A stretch of DNA of 64,000 nucleotides from Lonicera japonica (taxonomy: Eukaryota; Streptophyta; Magnoliopsida; Dipsacales; Caprifoliaceae): contig CM038469.1 of the NCBI GenBank assembly GCA_021464415.1, positions 21,905,901 through 21,969,900 of the forward strand. The letters are read 5' to 3'. The notes under the pieces were generated by a model. It searched no databases. It was given only the letters and a program-made list of their open reading frames with translations, and was not told the origin of the DNA. Numbering within the stretch: the stretch's first letter is position 1; every line of letters begins with the position of its first letter. This document shows, piece after piece, positions 35,171-48,181 of this stretch. The position numbers and the translations under genes are program-made.

Positions 35171-38100
35171 AGACTGTGAAGTATCTGCCTCCTAACGATA
35201 TGTCGACCATGAATGCGCAAGTGATAAAGATGATGAGGAAAATGGAATTTTTACCGGGGATTGGTTTGGGAAAATATCAGGCCGGCATTGTACAAATGAT
35301 CAAACCATACCGACAACCGAGTCCTCTTGCTGGATTGGGATATATGGGAGATGTTAGCTGAATGAAAAGTGTCGTATCCACCGATAGTTCGTTAAATGGA
35401 TGGTTTATAAAAGAGGGTGAAGACTTTCCTTACTGCGGGTTTCAGGAACCATGGGTAAATGAAGAAGGGAAAAGACAACCAAGGTTAGAAATTTTCTTTG
35501 AAGAAGACTTGTATATCAGTGAAAGATTTACTCACACCTTCTCGTCTCGGTTGAAGATTACCCGGCCACCTGTCGAGCCACTGGAAGAGGAAGATATGTT
35601 GGGTAATATGTTTGAGGTAATGGCAATTGAGGAAGATTACCTTGGGGACCCTGTGCATCTTATACGCCCCATCGAAGGAAAGGAGAAAAAGCAGAGAAAG
35701 AGGAATATTGATAGAAATGTACGAAATTTAGAATGTATGTTATCCGTGCAAAGTGATGTTTCTATCAATAAAATTGCCAATCTTTTCCCTTATTTTGATT
35801 CTTGTGATGTTGAAAATATGAATGAGAGTTTGAATGATGAGCAACGAATACAACCTATTGAAGGAGACACGGTCACGATAAATTTTAGAACAACCGATGA
35901 TAAAAAAAAATAAAAATTGGGGCCGAATTAAACCAGGAGGAGAAAACAGACTTAGAAAATTTGTTGAAAGAGTTTGTTAATGTTTTCGCTTGGTCATATG
36001 TTGATATCCCGGGTTAGATGCGAACATTGTGATGCACGAAATACACACTAAACCCGAATGTAAACTTGTCAAGCAATAGTTAAGAAAACTAATACCTGAG
36101 TGGTCGCTCAAGGTAAAGGAAGAAGTCACAAAACAATTGGATGTCGGATTCATACGGGTTGTTGAATACCCTACTTGGTTTGCCAACATAGTGCTAGTGC
36201 CAAAAGCCAATGGCAAAGTACGGGTTTGTGTCGATTATCGCAATTTAAATGCTGCATGTTCAAAAGATGATTTCCAATGCCAAACATTGATCTCATTGTC
36301 GACAACACTGCAAATCATGCTTTAAAATCATTTGTCGATGGATTTGCCGGGTATAATCAAATCAAAATGCATCCCGATCATCAGGAAAAGACGGCCCTTA
36401 TCACACCATGGGTACTTATTGTTACACCGTCATGCCATTTGGATTGAAAAAATGCCGGGGCCACATATCAGCGAGCCGCAACTACTCTGTTTTCATGATA
36501 TGATTCACAAGGAAGTGGAAGTATATGTTGATGACATCATCATCAAATCCTTAGACCTCGCAAGCCATGTGAAAACTCTTCGTATCTTCGTTGAACGGCT
36601 TATGCAATTTCAAATGCGTTTGAATCCTAGAAATGTGTATTCGGGGTCACCAAAGGCAAGATGCTGGGGTATATAGTCAGTAGAAAGGGAATTGAGGTTG
36701 ATTCGGCAAAATTAAGGCTATCCAAGAAATGCCAATCCTTAACACTGTAAAGGAAATTCGAGGTTTCCTCGGGAGATTATTTTCATTCATCAGCAGATTT
36801 ATTTCGCAATTGACTCGAACATGTGAGCCAATTTTTAAGTTACTCCAAAAGAACTCGGATAGGCAATGGAATGAGCAATGCCAGGAAGCGTTCGATAAGG
36901 TCAAGCAATATTTGTCTAATCTGCCAGTCTTAGCACCTCCCCAAGTGGGCATTCCGTTGATACTATACATGTCAGTCAATGACTCATCAGTTGGGGCAAT
37001 GTTAGCACAACATTTGTTGAAGACAAGAACTGAACAAGCAATATACTATCTCAGCAAAAAGCTCTCTCTGGGGGAACAAAATTACACAGCTTTAGAGAAA
37101 TCATGCGCTTTGTTAGTTTGGGCTACCTAGAAGTTGTGGCATTATATGTTGGTTTTTTCCGTGATCTTAATCTCTCGTCTAGATCCCTTCCGGTACTTGT
37201 TCAAAAAGTCAATGTTGACTAATCGAATGGCTAAATGGGTATTCCTGCTCTCAGAGTTTGACATTTCTTATGTCACTCAAAAAGGTGTCAAAGGGCAAGT
37301 CATAGCAGATCACTTAGCGGGCAATCCAATCATTGATATTGAGCTACAAGACTTTGAATTTCCCGATGAAAGTATCAAGGAGATTACAGAAGATGATGAA
37401 TGGAAAATGTACTTCGATGGGGCTTGTAATCGAAACGGGAATGGAATCGGGATCCGGTTAATTTCGCCAGATCAGACACACGCACCTATGTCTTTTCGAT
37501 TGGAATTTCTCTGTACTAACAATATCACGGAATACGAAGCTTGTATTGTCGGGTTAGAAATTGCTTTGCAGAAAGGAGTTCGCAAAATTCAAGTGTTTGG
37601 AGATTCCCCTCTCATAATTCATCAGATCTTGAGAAAATGGAAGATCAAAGAGGAAAAACTTGTGCCCTTTTTAGTCCAACTCGAAAAAACTTCTGAGAAA
37701 TTGGACTGAATTGAAATCTTCTACATCCCGAGAACACAGAACAATTTTGCTGATGCCTTAGCTACTCTGTTCTCGATGATTGAAATTCCGGGGGAGAAAG
37801 AAGAAATTCAGATTCAGATTCAAAGGCGAAAAAATTCTGTATTTTGCCTATAACTCGATGTTAAACGTGGAAATGAGATCGATCAGAATGTTTGGTATTA
37901 CGATATCTGGCAATTACTCACGCATAATGAATACCCATCAAATGCTGACAAAACCACTCGGGTCATGCTTCGCCGCCTCGCATCTCGGTTTATCATTTGT
38001 GCGGGAGAATTATACTGAAGAAATGATGACGGTATACACCTTCAATGTCTCGATGAAGAAAAATCCCGAGCAATGATGGAACAAATTCATAGTGGGGAGT

Positions 38101-38921
38101 GCGGTCCACATATGAGCGGTCATACATTGGCACGAAAGATAGTTTGTCAAGGGTATTACTGGTTAACGATGCAAAAAGATTGTTTTGACTACGTCAAAGG
38201 ATGTCACCAATGTCAAATATACGCCAAGGCGCAGAAGCTTCCACCAAAAGAATTGTATCCCATGAAATCTCCTTGGCCGTTTTCCATGTGGGGTATTGAC
38301 ATAATTGGTAAAATCTCGCCAAAAGGAAGCAATGGGCATGAATACATCCTAGTAGTCATCGATTATTTCACAAAATGGGTTGAAGCCGAGTCTTACAAGG
38401 ATTTGAATGCCCGAAAAGTAGCACGATTCATCCGACACAACATCATATGCCGATACGGGGTACCACATGAGATAATATCTGATAATGGGACGCATTTTGA
38501 GGGAGAAGCCAACGAGCTCATGGAAGAATATGGAAACAAACGTCACAAATCATCCCCATACCGCCCACAAACTAATGGGGCCATTGAGGCTGCTAATAAA
38601 AATTTAAAGAATATCATTAGCAAAATGGTTAAATCCGGTAGAGATTGGCCCGAAAAGCTCCTATATGCACTTTGGGGATATCAAACTACTGAAAGGGTTT
38701 CTGCGGGATCAACCCCTTTTTCATTCACGTACGGAATGGAAGCAGTTTTACCAGTAGAAATGGAAATACCCTCTTTACGGGTTTTCTTGGAAAATTAAGT
38801 CACTGAAAGTGATTGGATAAAGGCTCGATATGAGGAATTGGCGATGATTGATGAAAACCGATTGAGGGCTTCATATCAACATCAAGGATATCAAAAACGT
38901 GTTGCAAAAGCCTCTAATAAC
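35171..38921 (+). pseudogene. pol: Remainder of pol of element A
   Basis: Homology to element B resumes in the coding frame after the nested insertion: the G-patch-like GIGLGK, the acidic linker, RT (VCVDYRNLNAACSKDD, YVDD), degenerate RNase H, archaeal-type RNase H (MYFDGACNRNGNG), and integrase with WGIDIIGK and SDNGTHF. Stops include 36077, 37128 (TAG for CAG), 37707, 38015 (TGA for CGA) and 38796 (TAA for CAA). There are several frameshifts near 35910-36020, 36280-36480 and 36640-36720. The sequence ends at about 38921 inside the integrase C-terminal region. Confidence 0.88.
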
Positions 38922-40862
38922 AGCTAAAAATATAGGAAAATTAATAAGATTAAACACAATATCGTTTAAAATTCTAATATTTCAAGAACATTTGGCATGA
39001 TGCCTCTGTATATATACAATATACTAATCCTGGTGAAAAAGTTTAAGAATACGACTTTACAAGTTCAAATCCTTCATGGAAAAGAAAAAAAATATTACAA
39101 TACAAATCCCAATTGTTTTCCAAAGTAAAAATAGTTACAAATCATCTCTTTATAAATTAAATAGACACATGATACATGCGGTCAATGCCCAAAAACTAGA
39201 GAAAATACTAAATATGACCAATGGTATCAGAGGACTACGAAAATCCCGCACTCTTCCCCGTGAACCCAACATAGCGCTACAAGATGAACCTACAATGAGA
39301 AACGAGGGAATGAGCCAATGCTGGCCCAGTGGGAACCATAGGGGAAGGGAAAAATGCAATGCATATGCAAGAAACCAATGTCCACAAGCTTCATGTTATA
39401 GAACAATAGTTATAAAAGTTCAACTTGTAAAATAGTCAATGATTTATACAATTAAAAATGAGTTGGTCCGCCCCGGCACACTGAACTACCTTAAACAACC
39501 ATATCCCAAGGTACAATCCCATTGTACCTCTCATAACAGAATACACCCACCTCCTCCTCCTCCTCAACCTAATACTGGTACTAGACGGAATATACTACCC
39601 ACAAACGCACCCCACCTTACCGTGGGTCAGTGCACTGGTAACTAGATTTATGGCACCTCATCTTCCCATGGGTCTATGTAATAATATATAACAAGCATTT
39701 CTATACCGGAGCTTATCCGGTTTCCAACAATCTCAATGTCTCAATATCAAATGGTAGTAGTAATGCCTAGGGATTTATTTTAAAAATTAAAGTAGTAATG
39801 ACCCATGAATAAAGTTAAAACAAAAATCTTAATAATTCTCATGAACAAATTCCTTAGCTTCACAATAATAATACAAACACAAATTCATGGATTAAATATA
39901 CTATATTTGCCAAAAATTTCCAACAAAGTTCTTTTGTATAACCTTGAAAAAGGACCAACACCATATTTAGTAAAAACCATTAATTAATGATCAGAATTCT
40001 CAGATTTCTATAAGTTATACATTGCACCTTTACTATACTCTTCATTCAATATATGCCCTTTCAAATGAAAAACAATTTAATGTAGTTCTAGACCACTTGG
40101 TAAGGCAACAACCCATCAATTAACATGTCTAAACATAATTTAAGAGACAATGAAATACTATGTATATTCAGAATTCAATTTACATGCTCATGTTATCCAT
40201 GCTTTGTATTAACATTTTCCAAATCGTCCAATTTCATGAGTTTAATCCAAACTAGAAAGTGGGGGGTAACACTAGACCTTAGAAAATTCACAAATCACCA
40301 CATGCGTATGTAACTACAGGCTATAATCATGTATTTAGAGGCATAATATTCTGGAAATTTAAGAAAAACATGTAGTTTAATGAGTATTAGATATACATGG
40401 GTTGATTTCTAGCCACTTCGGTACCAATATGCATGATAATAAACCTTGATATACATCATAATTAGTGTTGTAAACATCTAAATGCAAGCTCAGATCGTAA
40501 AAATATCAATTTTTCCTAACACATGCAGAGAAAATGGTGATTTTGATACCGGAAGGCTACATTATCTCTCTAGCAAGCAACATATTCAAAGAATGAGAGA
40601 AAAGAGGAGATTCCCACCTGGAAACTAGAAGAATAGATGTTGGATGACCAGGAGTGAGCTCAAATGGTCCCGCACATCAAGCATGCAAGCTCGGAATGAG
40701 TTGAGAAGGCGAAGAAGATGCAAAATCTGAGTTTTCGGTATGAAACTCTCAATTTTGAGCTATGAACCCCCAATATTACTCCAAGAACCACTTTCTCCTT
40801 TCTAGAATAGCTCTGATCTCACTTTGTCGAAAATGGACTGAAATGGAGGTGAAAGGTTTAAA
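38922..40862 (-). repeat. Tekay-like LTR fragment, cut by the gap
   Basis: Phrases such as atgagccaatgctggcccagtgggaacc (39310-39340) match the LTR at about 4590-4620. The segment near 40600-40860 resembles the outer part of the same LTR type near 5900-6200. Its first part overlaps, in LTR terms, with the fragment at 13409-13800, so the two are not halves of one LTR. Short ORFs here are not supported. Confidence 0.55.
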
Positions 40863-40962
40863 NNNNNNNNNNNNNNNNNNNNNNNNNNNNNNNNNNNNNN
40901 NNNNNNNNNNNNNNNNNNNNNNNNNNNNNNNNNNNNNNNNNNNNNNNNNNNNNNNNNNNNNN
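40863..40962. other. Assembly gap, 100 Ns
   Basis: Exactly 100 undetermined bases, the usual placeholder for a gap of unknown size. Frames reported across it are artefacts. Confidence 0.98.
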
Positions 40963-42949
40963 TGGACAAAAACGAAGCAAACTTCATGTCTTTCATACCT
41001 AGCATTAATTCTCTTGCATATATGTGATGAAACAATGCATGCAAGATGATTCACATTATTATTAGAAATGAGAAAAATGCTAGAAATAAGGAAAATGTGT
41101 GGAAGAAAAAAAGTAATTTGAATGGACGAAAGAAGGGGATTGGACAGGACAAATTTAATCGGACATTGGAAATTGAAGAGAAATATTATGGGAGTTTAAA
41201 GTGTAGTGCCACCACCAATTTTTGTTCTTGAGAGTGTTAATGTGATATTATCTTTCTAGCATATGGTTCTATAAACATATAAATCTTGAAGTTTGCTGGC
41301 TCCAAATATAGCATATGATATTAATGATAACTTTATGATCGCATATGTACCCCCATTCCACATAATTAATTAATAATAAAAATTAATAGAAGTATGTGTA
41401 AATGCATTGTTATTAGCAATGTGTAAAATTTATACAAGATAGAAAAAATTTCGTACTATAATGTTTGACTAAATTATCTTGCCAACTCAACAATTAGACA
41501 ACATTTTTATACATCCACGTCAGTTTTCTCCCTCAACTTCTTTAAAAAACTTCTAAAGTGAAATAACTTTAAATAATAAACATAGATTATTATAAATTTT
41601 ATGTATAATAAAAAATTTATTGTATATACGTGATATTCTACATATTGCTCATTACTGTAATTTGTCATTTAACTTAAACATTATTTATATGTGATATTTC
41701 ATATGTTTGTATATTATTAGAGAGGCTCTAATGGTTATCAACCATATGTAGAATCATTCTAGAAAATAATAATTGAATAGCAAGACAGCACGTTTTAGTC
41801 AAAATAATTTAGGTTTCGATTGGTTATATAATTTGTTGCTCAATATCAAATGAAAATAAATGTGAGAAATTAAGGAAATGGTTGAGTGAGAGTGAGAGAG
41901 AGGGAATATGACGCAAGCATGGAAATTAATTTGAAATTGAGAGAGGACTAAAGAAGTGATGGAATGATAGTGAGGGAAATAACACACATGTATATGGGAA
42001 ATTTCAAGTAAGAACCAAGTTTAGTAAGAAGCAAGTTTAATGATAAATTTGTATGGATTAATTTTTTTGAGGGAGTAAAAATATGCGTTTTTTTTTATGA
42101 AACTTGGTGGAGATGTGATAATCTCTATGACTATTAGATATTGCCACCAAGTTTTATTAAAAAATTCAATTAGAAAGTGAGTTAGCTAAAAATTTGATAT
42201 ATATATATCAAATATTTTATTTTCGACCCAGATTTTTATTTGTAGATTCTACTCAGTTCTCTCGGTTTTCATAAGAAGATTTTTATTTTCTACACAAAAA
42301 AAAATCTCAAAAGTTATTTTCGACTAATGATCACTATCGATCATTCATAATTATTTCTTTCTCAAGCTCTAGTTCAGTATGTGGCTAATATTTAATTAAA
42401 CTATAATTTTCAATAGATTTATTGGTTCCGTAGTATTTCTAATAAATCAGACTTAGAGTTAAATCTAAATGTAATGTTACATGGTATAGTTTCTCACAAT
42501 CTAATAGCAATATTTTAATCTCTCTTGGACTGTGAGATCAGATGGATATGGAGAGAGAATATATGATGGAGAAAGGACGAAGCAAATATAAATGCAAGAA
42601 AGAATGGGATTGACAGGTGGAAGAATGGAATATATAAATTCTATTAAATTTGAGATAGTCAATATGGAAAGTTTCTTTTCTAAAGCAAAGAATTCAGTTT
42701 AACTATTTCATGTGTTTAATTCAAGTCTTCTGAGCTCGCATTAACTTCCTTCCATATATGAGTGAAACATTGCATGGTTATATAAGATGGATCATAGTAT
42801 TGAGAATATACAAAATGATAGTATTGCATGGTTATTTTGAAGTAACTTTACAATCAAGTGTAGTATTTATTTTTATTTGTTTTTGTTCGACGTTTATCCT
42901 ATAGGGTGTCCGTGTATTACCACTTTATCATAACGTACAACTAACACTA

Positions 42950-43235
42950 GTAGCTGAGTTAGGAGATTTTTTAAGGGGAGGCAAACTTCATACCAAAGTC
43001 ACTTTTTAAAAATTAAATAAGAAAATTTTGTACTAATATTATTTTTATTTAAGATTAGTGGACCAGGCAAGATTAACACTATCTAAATTTTGAAAAATTA
43101 AAGAGGGGCAAACATAAGTAATATCCATATATTTGAAATTTTTACAAGTAATTATAGGGGTAGAATCACAATTTTTAAATATGTAGAGGGGACACTTGCC
43201 CCCTATATATATTTCGCTTTGCGTCCTCCCTAACA
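42950..43235. mobile_element. Possible small hAT-like remnant
   Basis: AGGAGATTTTTTAAGGGGAGGCAA near 42960 faces CTTGCCCCCTATATATATTTCG near 43195. This is the pattern seen at the ends of hAT-like elements with G-rich subterminal parts. Ends and duplications are not clear. Confidence 0.25.
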
Positions 43236-44864
43236 ACAATAATACACGCATGTAGTGGTCAGACTACAATTTACGGATGTTTAATAATCATCCCTTTGAA
43301 ATGGAGAAATGATGAAAACAGGGGTTGGATGGGTGGTGTGTGTTGAGTGAGATCGAGAGAGAGAGACCCAACAATATTTATGATGCATTGGCAAATGAAA
43401 AGAAACATTATAGAAGTGATGATAAAAACATTTTTAAAGTCTATTGTTACCACCATTTATTTATTCATTTTTAGTTTTAAGATTAATAATTTTGTATTAT
43501 TTTTCTTGGTGTAGATGGTTCTATAAACAAATATATCTTGAAGAACTCAATTGAAGTGCTAGCTAATTAGCTTTTTCCTTTTATCAATAATATTATATAC
43601 AAATAATATACAACTAGTTAGTACGTTATATACAACATAAAACACTTATGTTTCTCGCACCTCTTTCACTCTCTTGCACAAATAAAAAATTTTAATCTCT
43701 CTATTTATCTGCTCTCCTAACCATTAGTTCCATAAACAATCTCCAATTTTATTGAGAAAATAAATACAAGAATTTCTTATATATAAATATCGACTCTATC
43801 CATATACAAAAACCATTACATATTTTTCTTCTGACAATAATAATCTTACGTCGGCAGATGAAAAGCAAGAAAGCAAATAGGTTCTCTCTTGGCTTGACAG
43901 ATTGAGATGGAGAGAGAGAAAGAGGAAATAAAAAATTACTGCAAGAAAGAAGGGGTGAAGGTACATAGGCATGAATTCTCTTAAATTTGACACATTTAAT
44001 TGGAAAGCTACCTTTCCGAAGCAAAGAATCCTTTTTAACCACTTTTGTATGTACAATTCAAATCTTTGCCTAGCTAGCATTAACTTCCTTGCGTATATAA
44101 GATCAAACAATGCATGCTTAAGATAGATCAGATTATTGGAAATGAAAAAATAATGAATTTTTTTTTAATAGAAATAAGGAAAATTTGGGGAGGAAAAAAA
44201 GTGATTTGAAATGGGTGGTTGATAAAAGTACCAAAGTGTAGCTTTACATCTACCATGTGTACTACAAAAAAACATAATGTACAACTACCATAATTTAAGT
44301 TATCATCATCCATTTCAAAGAGAGAAAGTGGAGTTACGCACAAATTTTTATGAGAAACTAGTCTAAATGAAGCGAAATATTATTAGATGATGATAAAAGT
44401 ATTTTATAAAGTGAAAGCCGTGAACCATTTTTTTTTCTTTGGAGATTTCTTTGGAGATGGTTGAAAGGCAAATAGATGAGGTTCTGAACAATGGAGTAAT
44501 GATATATTTGGACAACTTACTATGGTTATGAGGTTCTGAAAAATGGAGTAATGGTGATGGGGCATTGGTCAAACGAGAGAAATAAGCAAGATGTATCATG
44601 ATTATGGGGAATGAAGAAAATGATAGAAATAGGTAAATGTGGGGAAATGAAAAAGGAAAAAAATAGCATGTGAGAGAATAGTCTTTTAGATTCATTTTGT
44701 AATGTATTGACACTGGCTTGAAATGTTTTATACAAAATGTTACACTGTACAATATAATTTTTCCTACATATTAGTAGGGGTGTTATTGATTGAGACATAC
44801 TAAAACAATCTCTGTCGCTAAATATATTTTTTTTGACAAGAAAAACACTCAAATATTGACTTGC

Positions 44865-45021
44865 CCCCTAAGTATTAAGTATGTGCACATTTACTCGGCT
44901 CCGAAGTACCAAGTATATCTGTTCATACTTGATACTTAATTAGGGGTCGAGCCAATGTAATTTTTTTATGCACAACAATGGCTCAAGTGCACATACTTGT
45001 TACCTTATGAGCCGAGTAAAT
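44865..45021. repeat. Fold-back sequence with two overlapping inverted repeats
   Basis: One pair of arms is CCCCTAAGTATTAAGTATG (44865-44883) against 44924-44946, with one mismatch and a 4-nt insertion. A second, perfect 13-bp pair is ATTTACTCGGCTC (44889-44901) and GAGCCGAGTAAAT (45009-45021). It may be a MITE or a decayed fold-back element. Confidence 0.5.
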
Positions 45022-45371
45022 AAGACGCAGTGTTAGAAAGTGTTTTTGTGTATTAATGTCAGTCCCCTGTTAATATTAGATCAAGTGTATCTAATATTGT
45101 TCAAAAAAGTAACATATATGCACACACATATATTTTATATGTTAACATACATGTGAGGCGATTATATATTCTCACTGAAAAAAAATAATTTAGTACTTCA
45201 AAATTCATCACTAATTTATATAAAGTGTCCATAAAATTACAAAAAGTGCGACCGTAAATCAATAATGGCATACATGTACAGAATACACAAAAACTTATTA
45301 TATACATATAATATTGCGTCAAGCAGTCAAAGGTACCAATGTTGTGTTTTAAATATTATTTTATCTGGTTT

Positions 45372-45378
45372 TATAAAA
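45372..45378 (+). promoter_or_regulatory. Candidate TATA box of the pectin acetylesterase gene
   Basis: TATAAAA lies about 270 nt before the ATG at 45649. It is followed by a CT-rich stretch typical of plant 5' untranslated regions (ctctctatc, tttctctctctaac). Confidence 0.4.
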
Positions 45379-45648
45379 ACCCTAACATGAAACCCGTTTT
45401 TCACCCATCTCTTCCATTCTCTTCTACAATATTCTAGCTGATCTCTCTATCTTTATAATTTCTCTCTCTAACTTCAAGTTCACTTCAAAGTAAACCTCCC
45501 TTTTGAAACTCGCTTAATTAATCTGTTTCTTTATCTCTATGCAATTGTACTAACTTAGCAACATTGTTCTCTTCATCAGTTTAACTAAAACCTTTTGTTT
45601 AATCTCTTGATATATACATACATATATATATATAACAGTCCATCGAAA

Positions 45649-46583
45649 ATGGTGAATGCCACTTTGTCTTCCTACTTGGTGTGGTGGTTTTTTACTTGTC
45701 TTGATCCAAGCAAACATTGCTTCCCCTGTGGCTGTGGATCTCACACGCGTGTACTCAGCTGTTCCAAAGGAGCAGGTCATAACTAATTTAGACCTTGTTT
45801 TCTTTTATTTATTGAAACACTTCTTCTTAAAACTTAATTAGTGTTCAACTGATATTCACATTTTCTTTTTATTTTATGTCACAGTTTGTCTCGATGGAAG
45901 TCCGCCAGCATACCAGTTTGACAAGGGAAATGGAGAAGGAATCAAGAACTGGTTGATTCACTTAGAGGTTATATTACATTTACACAATATATGGTAGCTA
46001 AATATAAATTCAGGTTACAAATTATTAACTAATATATACTTTGAATTCTTTTCAGGGTGGAGGGTGGTGCGACTCATCCAGAAGTTGCTCAAACCGTGCA
46101 AGTGACCCCAATTTAGGGTCTTCCAATAAAATGGTTAGAAGAGGTTTCTATGGGATTTTGAGCAACTCAGAGAAAGAAAATCCAAGTACAAATGAATTAG
46201 TTTGTATTTTCTTTGAATATACGAAGTACATCTTTATTTCTAATTAATAACAAATTATTTGAAATTTCAGACTTTTATAACTGGAATAGAATTCTGGTTA
46301 GATATTGTGACGGGTCGTCATTTACCGGTGATGTAGATGAGAAAGTTTTTGAAGTAAGTGGTTTACTTTCACCGTGTAGAAATAATTTATCCATCTCTAG
46401 TAGCTTTCTCCAATTTTCACTTGTTTTATGATTTTTTTTATTTTTTATTTTTTTTAACATGGAGTATGATAAATATGATATGATATGATTGATGTTATAG
46501 GGGTCCAAATTTTACATGAGAGGAGCAAGAGTTTTTGATGCAATCATGGAAGACCTTTTAGAAAGAGGAATGAAGGATGCATC
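45649..46583 (+). pseudogene. PAE: Pectin acetylesterase, 5' part (exons 1-5)
   Basis: Two ATGs compete: 45649 (frame joins exon 2 correctly) and 45656. The frame from 45656 reads GFLLVLIQANIASPVAVDL, a good signal peptide, but does not join exon 2 in phase. The frame from 45649 starts with a plausible leader (MVNATLSSYLVWWF), then runs through cysteine-rich text unlike the family, and joins VCLDG correctly. A 1-nt gain in the T run near 45690 and a 1-nt loss near AAAGG at 45767 would explain both. Beyond exon 5 the reading enters the LTR and stops after about 20 codons. Confidence 0.8.
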
Positions 46584-48161
46584 TGATAAGCACCTAAAAC
46601 TGTTATTTTTAATTCCCCAAATGCCGAAATTTAAGTGTCAAAAATTGCATTATATTATCTAATGTTGACATTTAGTTGTTTTGCAGGTTCTTGTCTCAAT
46701 TTATGTAATTAAATGCTTAACTTTGTTGAATATGTGAGACAGGACACCTAAAGTTGCTCGGATAGTTTTTAAAGCATAACTTTTTGCTCGGAACTCCGAA
46801 TCATGCGTTTCTTGAGCCTAAAATCAAGAGAATTTCGAGAGCTACAACTTTCCAGTTCAACACTTTTCCAAATTCGGCCATCTTCATATCCTAAAATTTC
46901 ATTGCAATATTCCGGCAGCAAAAGAAAAAAAGAGAGAAAAATATCCAAAAGTGTGTGTGCCCACTCTCATATTTTTTTAATCTCTCAACCCATAACCCAA
47001 CACTCCACTACCTAGACAATGTCCACATTATTCTCTTACACACCCCACTCTCTAGACAAAGCCTATTATTCTCTTACACCCCCTCACCCCATTGTCTACT
47101 TTTCATGATTATGTTCCTCTCCCATTTTCACACATATATTGATTCATATTTGGCCAAGAGAAGGAGACCACCTACGTGAGTTTGAAAGAAAGGAGGAGAG
47201 CTTGGAGCAAGAGAGCTTGTTCTAGAGAGAGAAAATATTTGAGTGCTACATATTTTTCTTCTTCTTGTATTATTGTTTCATTTTATTGAAGAAGATAATA
47301 TTGTAGAGTGTTGAGAGAAATTCTTTTACTCACATATTTGGAGATATTTAAGGAGCTATTTTATTATTTGTTTTGTTCTTCTATCTTTATGGAAGGCTAA
47401 TCTCCCTTTCAAGGGGAGAGATGAAGCCTCATTTTTATTTGTGATTTAGAATTTTTATAATATTGCATAAATATACTCATTTGTGATTTTTCTTAAATAA
47501 GATCTTTGGATCACTCTACATACCATAGGTGATCCCATTTTGGTTTTTATACTTGACTTAAGAGATGAGCTACATACCATAGGATTTTCTTAAGTTCATT
47601 TTATTTTCCAAATTTATCTTCTAGTTCTTTAATGTTAATGTAAGTGAGTGACAACCTTGTATTATTATTATTTCTAAAAGAAGAAAATATAGATCTTGAA
47701 AGGAAAAATCTCTTATAAACAAATAAATTGTCAAATACTATTTGATTATCTTTTGGGTTCACTCTACATACCATAGGTGATTCCATTTAATCAAACTAGT
47801 ATAGAATTTATTTTGGGTATATATGTGCAATAATATATTATTCTAGATCCATTGATAATTTGGTGGTGGATTCTTAACTCTTGAAATCCCTACACTTTAT
47901 TTCTCCAAGACAACTTTCTCTACTTTCATTACATTTTAGTAGTATTAAAATTATTCCTAAGAAAAGTAAGCATTTCTAAAAGAAAAAAAAATGGTTTTTA
48001 TTCTAAATCTATTATTTTCTCAACTTTGTTTTCATTGATTCATAAAACAACTCCCGTGGATTTGACCCCTTACTACTACTATCTACGTTACTAATATATT
48101 TTGTAGGTACATAAGGGTCTTTGATCAAGCTATTTTTAGCGACGAAGATAGCTCCATATCA
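46584..48161 (+). repeat. 5' LTR of the Athila element (1578 bp)
   Basis: Starts TGATAAGCACC and ends CTCCATATCA. The phrase CTACATACCATAGG occurs three times within it. Short ORFs (46803-47015, 47601-47786 and others) are repeated in the other LTR and are not genes. Confidence 0.97.
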
Positions 48162-48163
48162 AA

Positions 48164-48181
48164 TGGCGCCGTTGCCGGGGA
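48164..48181 (+). other. Primer binding site, tRNA-Asp
   Basis: TGGCGCCGTTGCCGGGGA begins two bases after the LTR. It is the exact complement of the 3' end of plant tRNA-Asp including CCA (from memory of that tRNA). Athila elements characteristically use this primer. Confidence 0.92.

Larger units (their letters stand above)
13801..38921 (+). mobile_element. Tat/Ogre-lineage LTR retrotransposon A, decayed, 3' truncated
   Basis: This is an older Ty3/Gypsy Tat-lineage copy with a 5' LTR, a tRNA-Arg-like primer site, gag-protease remnants (15798-18802), then a 16.4-kb insertion of a related element (18803-35165), then the rest of pol (35171-38921). Homology to element B stops at about 38921, inside the integrase C-terminal region. 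The 3' untranslated part and the 3' LTR are missing. Without the nested element the surviving sequence is about 8.75 kb. Confidence 0.85.
40963..45371. other. AT-rich region upstream of the pectin acetylesterase gene
   Basis: No coding region is supported. Diverged copies of one block recur near 40970-41300, 42720-42830 and 44040-44220. Shared phrases include 'gcattaacttcctt', 'tatatgtgatgaaacaatgcatgc' and 'agaaataaggaaaat'. These look like old partial duplications. A (TA)n run lies near 42199. Confidence 0.5.

Noticed and set aside
13409..40862. The two Tekay-like LTR fragments as halves of one LTR split by element A
   Set aside because: Their ends overlap in LTR coordinates (both contain the part equivalent to about 4235-4510), so they derive from different LTR copies.
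40762..41054. Frames running through the N block
   Set aside because: They include 34 undetermined codons and are artefacts of the gap.
46803..47786. Small ORFs duplicated at 57159-58141
   Set aside because: They lie in the two LTRs of one element and have no known motif. Duplication reflects the LTR pair.
48164..48181. Part of a tRNA gene
   Set aside because: Only the 18-nt primer-site complement is present, immediately after an LTR. There is no tRNA body.
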